Origin: Seminavis robusta
Lineage: Eukaryota > Bacillariophyta > Bacillariophyceae > Naviculales > Naviculaceae
DNA: 29,891 bases
NCBI GenBank assembly: GCA_903772945.1
Contig: CAICTM010001409.1
Coordinates: 1-29,891, forward strand
Direction: 5' to 3'
The stretch's first letter is position 1, and each line of letters starts with the position of its first letter. The notes beneath the pieces are model-generated. The model was not told where the DNA came from. It saw only the letters and a list, made by a program, of their open reading frames with translations, and did not search any database. A program made the position numbers and the translations under genes. Below, in pieces: positions 19,099 to 26,642 of the stretch.

Positions 19099-20631
19099 TC
19101 ATGCAAGTACTGCGTTACGGGCAGCCTTCAGTTTGGCCTCGAGATCTTTCAAGAATTCTTCGGCAGGGACACGTTCCTTTTTGAGGTCTCCATCAATGGA
19201 TATCAGTTCAATGTTGGCCATACCGTGTTCCAAGGCCATGGCTGCTTGAAGCATACCCACCATGTTGCTCGTCCCGTGCACTCCTTTAGTGCATTGGCCG
19301 GCCAACTGCAACTCGGCCAAGATGATCAACATCTCTCTCGCTTGGTCATCGGAAGGAATGCTGTACAGTACCACAGATATAGTACGAAAAGTCAGCGTTG
19401 GAAACGATTTCAAAAAGAATCAAAGAGAAGACTGCAATGTGGGTACTCACTGTGAATTTCGCTTTTGTCTACCTCTGTAGCGTGTTCGATTCCAGTAGTT
19501 CCACTTGTATTCAGGGTATAGTAAATGGGCCTCTTCGATCGTGGTTTGGTCGTCGGTAAGTAGTAAGATGTTGTCCCCAGCTGAGACATTGCCTCGTTCC
19601 AAATATTCATTCAGGCCATAAAAGTTGCGAAGATTCCTGAATTCAGACATTGCGTCTGTACGCCTAACATGGATCCACACGCAAGGAGTAGAAGGATCCA
19701 ACACTGGTGCCTCTTGTTGTATCAATTCCGCCAAACGTCGCCGGACTTCCTGTCGAGGTCTTGTCAAATAAGACTTGAGCCACATGTATTGCTCACCTCG
19801 GACGGGGTTGTCTCGTACTTCACGTCGAGCGTACTTTCTGCTTACGGAGTCTTCCGATCGCCCCCACTCTCGTTGGCAATTGGAAATGGGAAGGAAGTAG
19901 CAAAAGTTGTCTTGTGATGGACAAGCTGCCCATGAGCGGTTTGTCCCAGGAGATGGATCCAAAGGTGGCGCGTACAGCCAGCGCATCGATTCGCGAACTT
20001 TGGTCACTTGAAAGGGATACCCCTGCCGAAAGGCGCTGTAGAATCCACCGCACATGTAACCGACGGCTGCAGCATATCCCACTCCAGTAATGTGTCGTGT
20101 CCTCACCTGAGAACAGTCCATCCCATGGTATTGGCTTTGGTACACTTCTCGGAAGAAAGCTGCTCTCTCTTCATGTTGGATCGGGCGAAAGCAGGTATGC
20201 GTTTCATTCTCATTGTACGGTTCCCAGTCCGGATGCATTTGCCACCAGGGATCCATGTCGGTCTCCCATGGAGAGCATTTGATTGGATAGCCTTGAGTTA
20301 GCGATTCATCTTTCTTGATGAGATCTTTGTCATCTTGCTCTATCGCTTGATACTCTTTCAACAGGCGCCTGGAACTAGTAGCTATGTCGTCTTCCTTGCC
20401 TTCGATGTTCTCCTTAGTTGGATGCTGCGACAATTGATCTTCTACTTCGAGCTTTCGAGTCTGGCTTTGATACTGAACAAGCAGCTGGTTGTCATTGACA
20501 ATTCCCATACTCACAAACAAAAAGCCAAACAGGGACACGGCCAAATATCGCCAACGGAGGCGATCACCCTTTTCAGCATCCTGTGTTGGGAAGGTTTGCG
20601 GCAACTTCATTTCGGGGGCTCTCATGTTCAT
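19099..20631 (-). CDS. FUT8-like (GT23-type) Golgi glycosyltransferase
   Basis: Two exons on the minus strand, 20631-19451 and 19360-19099, joined across a 90-bp GTGAGT...ACAG intron; 480 residues. The first exon alone would end at a TGA just past the donor. It is a type II membrane protein: short cytosolic tail, one helix (residues ~28-45, YLAVSLFGFLFVSMGIV), charged stem, lumenal domain. VWIHVRRTDAMSE (HVRRTD 321-326) matches the GDP-fucose-binding HVRRTD motif of alpha-1,6-fucosyltransferases. ILLLTDDQTTIEEA (~355) and a short QCTKGVHGTSNMVGMLQ segment follow, in the same order as in FUT8. The predicted role is fucose transfer to N-glycans in the Golgi. The Cys-rich middle (WAACPSQDNFCYFLPISNCQ) suggests disulfides. 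The acceptor specificity is inference. Confidence 0.8.
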
Positions 20632-21165
20632 GGCAGCTGATTCATTCTACATAAAACCAAAGTTTTTTGCTCTTTATATATGTGTCGAACTGTTTTGAAA
20701 GCTTGCTGGATGCTTCAAGCATTCGCTGCGACTACCATCCGGCAGAGATTGACAAAGGTACCGATATCGATTAGTTCATCGTGATCAGCACCTGGCACGG
20801 CGCCTCATTCGTGCGAAAAATATCCACACAAAGATTTGTGGCATTATTATTGCTATTAAGCCAGCTACCGCCAGGCCAAACGTTAATTTACGAGGGGTAC
20901 TAGCTAGTACATGTATCTAGAATGAAGCGTCTCGCTACCAGTAGACTAGCTAGTAAGTGAACGTTTGGTGTACTCGGGAGGGAAATCCCAGGTTGGGGCA
21001 AAGGAGGTGCTTTGGCGGCAGGAAAGGAGAAGAAGGAGGCCGCTTTGGAGGTTTCCGTACACAAGTTGCACTTCTTGCGCCGCAGCTAGGCTAACTTGAA
21101 ACCTTTGGAACTTCGCAAGGAAAAATGGACTACACGGATTGTTTGATTTTGAAAAACTCAATCCT
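20632..21165. other. Promoter region of the glycosyltransferase gene
   Basis: Holds the upstream side of the minus-strand glycosyltransferase and the 3' flank of the phosphatase-like gene. A TTTATATAT stretch at 20673-20683 lies about 45 bases from the glycosyltransferase ATG and could serve as a leader or TATA-like site. No gene seen. Confidence 0.4.
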
Positions 21166-22914
21166 CTAGCTTAATTCGGCAAGTTGCAAGCTTCCATTCA
21201 CTTTGGAGCTTGCACTGTCCTCAAACACCCCTTCCCCCTCATCATCATCCTCGTGACTTTGGATTCCTGTATATGCGCTGCCCCCAAGTCGTCGCCGAGT
21301 CCAGAACCAAGCAGCAGCACAAAGCCCAAGCAAACTCCATCCAACAATCGCCAAGGAAGTTGCCAGCATACTAGTAGTAGAGCCCAACGGCGGTAGCGTT
21401 TGTTCTTGTTGGAGAAGAAAGCTCTCCGTTGCCTCCCAACATGTCGTGGCACCCGTGTAGGGAGCTAGCGTTTGGAGAACTTGCTGCTGTAATGAATCAA
21501 TCACATTTTCTCCCTCCAAATACGTAGACACGCCATCGGAGCTTGTTTTCCAGCGAGCAGCAGTCTTGCTGTTACGCCATATCAAGGGTGATTGTTCCAA
21601 AATCCCCGACGAGTTCCAAACCCAAGCATCATCCTGTTCATCATCTTCCAGCATGGAATAGACGGGACAGAGAAAACTCATGTCCATGCGATTTGGAATG
21701 CCAGTACGAATCGTATGCTTGGCATGAATGCCCGAAACGGGTGGCGTCACGAGGTATTCGGCGGACTGGGGTTGATACGGCGGAGGAGCCTTCCACCGCA
21801 CTCCCAAGGCTGTGGCGATGGCATCCAAGTCTCCGTCGTGTCCCACCACAATAGTCACCGTGGTTAGGCTGTTTGCATCCTCATCCTCATCTGTCGTACG
21901 ATGAAGATGTCCCTGGTCCAATATCAACGCCAAGGCACGCGCCCAAACAGCTCCAAAGGTGGCTTCTCTTGGATTGTTGATTTGTGCCACATCCCGTGTC
22001 CAGTATACCCATGGCAAGAGTCTTTGATAGAGTTCAGCATTGGTCATGTGTGGCAAAAAGATCTGCGAGGCATTTCCGGCTCTGGAATAAAAGGCGAGCT
22101 GTGCCATGTGTTTGAGCAACGCCGGAGCTCCTTCCATGTGTTTGAGATCGTGTGCCATTTTGGGTTGGGAGGGAAATCGTTCCGTCAAGTTGCCTGCCGT
22201 GCCCATACCGGCAACATTCATAAAGAACTCGAGCGCGTCGGGAATGGACGAAGGAGGTGGTAGATTGGCAAGTCGCTGTTTGATCCATTGTTTGAGTTCT
22301 TTGCGTGTATAATTGGCAGAACAGAGTCCTGGTTGCTGGCTATCATCTTTCTTCTCCTTCTGGTTGGGAGTGTCGTTTGGTGGTGGTGGCTCCTCCTTGG
22401 GAAAGAAGAATGGATCCTTTTTGTATGGTTCAAACAACCATGGGTCGTAAAAGACGTGTCCCAATCCTTCCACAATGATTCTACCGGTACTAGTCTCCGG
22501 TGTTGTGGCATTGCCATTGCCATTGACATCATTATTGTCATTGCGACTTTGAAATCCATCCGCCAACCCCTTCATGAGCGCCCACGCCGTATCCACCGTT
22601 CGTTGAGTGGAACTGTCGGCAATGACTTGGAATTGGACACGCTGTGCGACAGTGTTCTTGAGCAACCCTTGCGTGGCCAGCCAACGGCCCATGTTCTCCA
22701 CCATGGTAATGGCACTTTCGGTACACCATTTTTCCGGCACACCCCAATCTGGGACGCTAGTAGTAGTAGTAGTTGTCGAAAGGTAATCGTTCACATTGTT
22801 CGAACTATTGTGTTCATCGCGCAATTTCACATGAAGCCGCGTCGATCGAACGCAATGTCGAAACAAGAAAAAATGATGCGTTTTGGTGGTTATTGTGGCT
22901 TTTTGGGGCTTCAT
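21166..22914 (-). CDS. Histidine acid phosphatase-like, C-terminally membrane-anchored
   Basis: 582 residues from ATG 22914, no intron needed. LFRHCVRST (residues 17-25) corresponds to the catalytic RHGxRxP motif of histidine acid phosphatases; here Gly is Cys and the final Pro is Thr. VIADSSTQRTVDTAWALMKGL (~97) matches the conserved D-x-x-R-T segment. VGHDGDLDAIATALGVRW (~357) matches the distal HD proton-donor motif. A membrane helix (515-538) and basic stop-transfer WTRRR follow, then an acidic tail. The family hydrolyses phosphomonoesters such as glucose-1-phosphate or phytate. The anchor suggests a surface or endomembrane ectoenzyme. No signal peptide is seen before the catalytic motif, so an upstream exon may be missing. 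The gene is divergent from the Maf-like gene. Fold assignment is good; activity is uncertain because of the altered motif. Confidence 0.75.
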   Translation of the reverse strand: MKPQKATITTKTHHFFLFRHCVRSTRLHVKLRDEHNSSNNVNDYLSTTTTTTSVPDWGVPEKWCTESAITMVENMGRWLATQGLLKNTVAQRVQFQVIADSSTQRTVDTAWALMKGLADGFQSRNDNNDVNGNGNATTPETSTGRIIVEGLGHVFYDPWLFEPYKKDPFFFPKEEPPPPNDTPNQKEKKDDSQQPGLCSANYTRKELKQWIKQRLANLPPPSSIPDALEFFMNVAGMGTAGNLTERFPSQPKMAHDLKHMEGAPALLKHMAQLAFYSRAGNASQIFLPHMTNAELYQRLLPWVYWTRDVAQINNPREATFGAVWARALALILDQGHLHRTTDEDEDANSLTTVTIVVGHDGDLDAIATALGVRWKAPPPYQPQSAEYLVTPPVSGIHAKHTIRTGIPNRMDMSFLCPVYSMLEDDEQDDAWVWNSSGILEQSPLIWRNSKTAARWKTSSDGVSTYLEGENVIDSLQQQVLQTLAPYTGATTCWEATESFLLQQEQTLPPLGSTTSMLATSLAIVGWSLLGLCAAAWFWTRRRLGGSAYTGIQSHEDDDEGEGVFEDSASSKVNGSLQLAELS

Positions 22915-23205
22915 TATTGTCGATTGTCAGGGTCTTCTCACTAGACTAACTAATAAGGATAGATAGAGTAGAGTAGGGTTGGGTTGGTTACAGTAGCTCT
23001 CTCTGTCTCGCGCCACTCTCTCGAAAGGATTGCTCAACCCTCTTTGACCTTAGACAAAACTACTTTGAACTTTAGAAGCAACTGGCAAATTTCTTGACGG
23101 TGAGCGAGAGGATAGATCCCAAAGATCCACCAAAGATACAGGCGTCTGTCCATCAACAGTCATTGCCTGAGCCGATTTCCGAAACACCTCGACGAAGCTA
23201 GATCG
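22915..23205. promoter_or_regulatory. Shared divergent promoter region
   Basis: 291 bases separate the ATGs of the phosphatase-like (minus) and Maf-like (plus) genes, so both promoters must lie here. Visible are a purine-rich TAGATAGAGTAGAGTAGGGT run (22960-22980) and CTCTCTCTGTCTCGC. No TATA box stands out. Confidence 0.6.
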
Positions 23206-24129
23206 ATGCCCATGACATTTATGTTGGCCATGGTCATCTTTGTTACTATTCCGAGCCGCCGCTACAACACCCTGTCTCTACTCTTACCGCGTGTTTCTCT
23301 GCTGGCGTCCTTACTGGTCACTTCCTCTTTTGGTTGGCTGCCCATTATTGTTCCCCCAGCAGCAACAACAACAAGACTCACCCGAAAAAGCCATATCCAC
23401 ATCATGTCCTCTACTACTACTACTACATCTACTACTACTACAGAAAACAATAATAACAATCCACTGGAAGGATTGCCGTCTCCCATTCTCCTGGGATCGG
23501 CCTCCTTTACCCGCAAATTGATTTTGAAAGAAATGAATATTCCCTTTCACATTGTCGTACGGCCCATTGACGAAAAGAATTTGGGAGATCGGACCCAAGA
23601 TCCACCCGCACATCTCGTCATGACGTTGGGAAAAGCAAAGGCGGATCATCTCGTACAAGAAATCCAAGCCGGGCGTTGTGACGACGATTTGCCTCCTAAC
23701 ACGCCAAAAGAATGGATTGTATTGACGGGTGATCAAGTCGTCACGTGTGACGGGAAAATATTGGAAAAACCAGAGAGTGTCGACGAGGCCAAACAATTTG
23801 TATCGCAGTATCCCACCCATCCACCCAGTACGGTAGGATCCTGTGTCCTCACACATGTCCCCAGTGGGATTCAAGTAGCTGGAGTGGATACGGCTACGGT
23901 GCATTTCAAGAATACCTTTTCGGGGGATGCTCTGGTCGATGAATTGCTGAAACAAGGGGAACCCATTCTCAGTTGTGCCGGAGGATTGATGGTGGAACAT
24001 CCCAGTGTAAAAGCCAATATCGAACGAATTGATGGAACCGAGGACTCGGTCATGGGGCTCAGTAAAGATCTTGTACTACGGTTACTACAGGAAATGAAGC
24101 AAGAACTCCACAAAGCTAATCTGTTATAG
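23206..24129 (+). CDS. Maf-like nucleoside triphosphate pyrophosphatase
   Basis: 307 residues from the first ATG. The core begins near residue 90. ILLGSASFTRKLILKEM (95-111) is the Maf signature with its phosphate-binding S-x-x-R-K. TGDQVVTCDGKILEKP (174-190) carries the catalytic Asp region, usually ADTVV. Maf proteins remove pyrophosphate from non-canonical or modified nucleotides. The ~65-residue N-terminal extension has a hydrophobic stretch (SLLLPRVSLLASLLVTSSFGWLP) followed by a basic Ser/Thr segment. That is the pattern of a diatom bipartite plastid presequence, with SSFG standing where the ASAFAP Phe would be. The alternative start at MSSTTTTT (23404) would give a cytosolic form. The last third, from residue ~201, is repeated downstream as a dead fragment. 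Family call is firm; plastid targeting is inference. Confidence 0.88.
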   Translation: MPMTFMLAMVIFVTIPSRRYNTLSLLLPRVSLLASLLVTSSFGWLPIIVPPAATTTRLTRKSHIHIMSSTTTTTSTTTTENNNNNPLEGLPSPILLGSASFTRKLILKEMNIPFHIVVRPIDEKNLGDRTQDPPAHLVMTLGKAKADHLVQEIQAGRCDDDLPPNTPKEWIVLTGDQVVTCDGKILEKPESVDEAKQFVSQYPTHPPSTVGSCVLTHVPSGIQVAGVDTATVHFKNTFSGDALVDELLKQGEPILSCAGGLMVEHPSVKANIERIDGTEDSVMGLSKDLVLRLLQEMKQELHKANLL

Positions 24130-24526
24130 CAAGGCAAGCACAGTTTTTAAAATGCATGTACCTGAACTTGAACCGACCATCAAACTTGACCGACCAGGCA
24201 TGTACGGTAGAGGTTAGGCTGGAACGTTGCTATTGTCGTGCCGTATTCCTCTCCAACTACCAGTACACGTTGTTGCAACTTTTCTTTTTCGAAGTACAGT
24301 TCAAAGCTCTGCACCACAGAAAGAGTCTTTCCAAACAATGTTGTTGGGGCCAGTCTTAGATGCAGTAGGTCACCGCAACCGTCAGAAACAGGCTAAAGGC
24401 GCCCATCAAAAGCGCCAAGCCGTTGTACACGATTCGAAACATGTGTAGCATTGTGGACAGGTCCTCGCCAAGTGGTTCACCTTTTCTGCCCAGCGACAGA
24501 TTGTCATCTGAAAACACCACATCAAT
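23809..24526. repeat. Tandem duplication unit 1 (~717 bp)
   Basis: Contains the intact Maf 3' end, 226 bases of spacer, and a dead copy of the membrane-protein 3' end. It corresponds in order to 24526-25235. The junction at 24526 falls in TATCCC, shared by the two parental ends as microhomology. The copies have diverged by substitutions and small indels. Confidence 0.92.
24356..24526 (-). pseudogene. 3' fragment of the five-helix membrane protein gene
   Basis: Encodes, in an undamaged frame, the last ~55 residues of the protein at 25065-26099 (VFSDDNLSLG to VAVTYCI), with Arg for Gln after SLG. The upstream part is missing and runs directly into Maf-derived sequence. It has no start or promoter of its own. 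Confidence 0.9.
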
Positions 24527-24826
24527 ATCCCACCCATCCACCCAGTACTGTAGATTGTGTGTCCTCACACATGTCCCCAGTGGGCTGGAGTGGATACTGC
24601 TACGGTGCATTTCAAAAATCAATTCTCGGGGGACGATCTGGTCGATGGGTTGCTGAAACAAGAGGGACCCATCCTCAGTTGTCCGGAGGTGGAACATCCA
24701 CTGGTAAAAGCCAATATTGAACGAATCGATGGAACCGAGGACTCGGTCGTGGGGCTCAGTAAGGATATTGTGCTACGGTTACTGCAGGAAATGAAGCAAG
24801 AACTCCACAAAGCTGATCTGTTATAA
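24526..24826 (+). pseudogene. 3' fragment of the Maf-like gene
   Basis: Matches Maf residues ~201 to the end. It has lost a net base near 24550, ten bases after CCCAGTGGG (about 24583) and nine bases near 24685, so the frame is broken. Its stop is TAA instead of TAG. The catalytic N-terminal part is absent. Dead duplication remnant. Confidence 0.92.
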
Positions 24827-25235
24827 CATCGCAAGCACAGTTTTTTAAAAAACTGCTGAACTGGAACGGACAAATTTTTAACCATCAAACTTGACCAGGC
24901 ATGTAGAGGCTAGGCTGGAACGTTGCTATTGTCTTGACTTATTCCTCCCCAACTACTATAGTACCGGTACCGTACACGTTGTTGCACTTTTTCTTTTTCG
25001 AAGTACAGTTCAAAGCTCTGCACCAAAGAAAGAGTCTTTCCAAACAATGTTGTTGGGGCCTGTCTTAGATGCAGTAGGTCACCGCAACCGTCAGAAACAG
25101 GCTAAAGGCACCCATCAAAAGCGCCAAGCCGTTGTAAACTATTCGAAACATGTGTAGCATTGTGGACAAGTCCTCGCCAAGTGGCTCGCCTTTCTGCCCC
25201 AGCGACAGATTGTCATCCGAAAACACCATATCAAT
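24526..25235. repeat. Tandem duplication unit 2 (~710 bp)
   Basis: Contains a dead copy of the Maf 3' end, spacer, and the intact membrane-protein 3' end. The homology with unit 1 stops at 25235, where unit 1 runs into its junction. Confidence 0.92.
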
Positions 25236-26099
25236 GATCATGGCCACCTTTTCACCAGTCAACGGCGATATCAAATTGGAACTGTCGGCATTCAACGTAG
25301 CTTGCATGGTTAAGGCGGTAAACAGCAGCAACAGGTAATCATCTTGTCCACGAATCACAAAGAGCAAATACTGCGCAATATTGGCAGCCACGGCTCCCAG
25401 GAATTGAGCGCAAAAGCCGGCAATCAGAATGTGTCGTCGTTGCTCGCCAATGGGTGTACAAAAATATAGTAAAAAGGCATTTCCTCGAACTTTGCCCAGA
25501 AAATTAATCATGCTGACCACTCCAAAGTAGACACTGAGAATCATGGCCAAGAATTTGCCAAAACCCTTGGACTCGTCGGTGTGTCGACACAAGCCATACT
25601 GAGCTTCTTCCAAGTCTTGTCTCAGTTGAATGGCAATTGCCACTGGAACCATGACCTGGACGGATATGCCCAAACAGAGCAGCACAATGTCCTTATGCCA
25701 TCGATATTGAACGTCTTTGGGATCCAGGTAGTACCACGAGTAAATGTTGGGGTATTCTTGAGCCAACTTTCGATACGTCCTCATGTGGTCTCGATCTCTC
25801 TCGGCGCAGTCATGACACGTATGTCCTGTTGCCTTGAAACTGTAAATGGAATGACGCGCGTGTTGGGGACAGACGGGCATCATTGAGTCGTCCATCTTTT
25901 CAGCTGCTCGAAGGTGTTCCCACGCCTCCATGGTCGACTTGTATTGTCGGGTCAATTTCCTATCATTGGGATCTTGATTATGATCCGTCGGAGGGACGGC
26001 ATCCTCCACACCATCCTGATCATCCGCAACTGCAGATCCCACCGGTACTGTCATCAAGTCTATTGGCTCATCATCTCGGGTAGTACTCTCGTTCGACAT
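25065..26099 (-). CDS. Five-helix membrane protein with a Cys/His cluster
   Basis: I do not recognise the family. The start is ATG 26099 (MSNESTTRDDE), 344 residues. The acidic N-terminus (1-70) is followed by a cluster Cys77, His80, His83, His93, Cys95, His96, Cys98 that could bind zinc. Hydrophobic segments lie at about 138-157, 183-201, 223-249, 254-270 and 317-341. The segment SDDNLSLGQKGEPLGEDLS before the last helix is a polar loop. It is convergent with the Maf-like gene; its 3' end is part of the duplicated unit. A membrane transporter, receptor or scaffold are all possible. Real coding is supported by the conserved frame in the duplicated fragment upstream. Confidence 0.72.
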   Translation of the reverse strand: MSNESTTRDDEPIDLMTVPVGSAVADDQDGVEDAVPPTDHNQDPNDRKLTRQYKSTMEAWEHLRAAEKMDDSMMPVCPQHARHSIYSFKATGHTCHDCAERDRDHMRTYRKLAQEYPNIYSWYYLDPKDVQYRWHKDIVLLCLGISVQVMVPVAIAIQLRQDLEEAQYGLCRHTDESKGFGKFLAMILSVYFGVVSMINFLGKVRGNAFLLYFCTPIGEQRRHILIAGFCAQFLGAVAANIAQYLLFVIRGQDDYLLLLFTALTMQATLNADSSNLISPLTGEKVAMIIDMVFSDDNLSLGQKGEPLGEDLSTMLHMFRIVYNGLALLMGAFSLFLTVAVTYCI

Positions 26100-26642
26100 T
26101 GTCAAAGATATGATTCAATTGAATGGTTCTAAAGAAGTATGGCTTGATTTGAGCTTGGGTTCTTTGTTTTGGCCAACATCACTTCCCGAGCATCAAACTA
26201 GAGCGTCCGGAATACCTCAGCATCCCGCATTTTCCCTCGCGATTCTTTTCAATGGATGGGTTGAGGAATGATCCAGTGAGTCGGCAAATGGACGCTCTAA
26301 TGACAGGATCAAGATTGTCAAACCAGCGGAGATTCCAGGAGATAGAGCATTTGTTTATCGTGAATATTAAAGATTTACTCCAGCTACCATTCTCTCCCCT
26401 CTCTGAGTGTCATTTTTTGAATTCTTGGAATAGACCACAGACCACCACTGGTTCCTTTAAAATGCTGCTGTAAAGGAAAATGGAAGAGATATATCTTTGG
26501 ATATGTCATAAGTCTCTTGGTGGCTGGGATCGGTATCGAGTGGTCCGTTTAGCATTCCACCGACAAAGCCATGGTGTCTTCTGGAACGGTGGAACTGATT
26601 TCAAAAGCGTAGAAGACTTGGGGGCATGTAAATACCGCAGAG
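26100..26642. other. Intergenic region between two minus-strand genes
   Basis: Carries the promoter of the five-helix protein gene on its left and the 3' flank of the tandem-binding-domain receptor on its right. Two short open frames on the plus strand have no motif. Nothing else recognised. Confidence 0.5.

Noticed and set aside
22288..22944. Plus-strand open frame of 218 codons
   Set aside because: Antisense to the histidine-phosphatase-like gene, which has recognisable motifs on the other strand.
24423..24720. Overlapping plus-strand frames around the duplication junction
   Set aside because: They read through the antisense of the dead membrane-protein tail into frame-broken Maf sequence.
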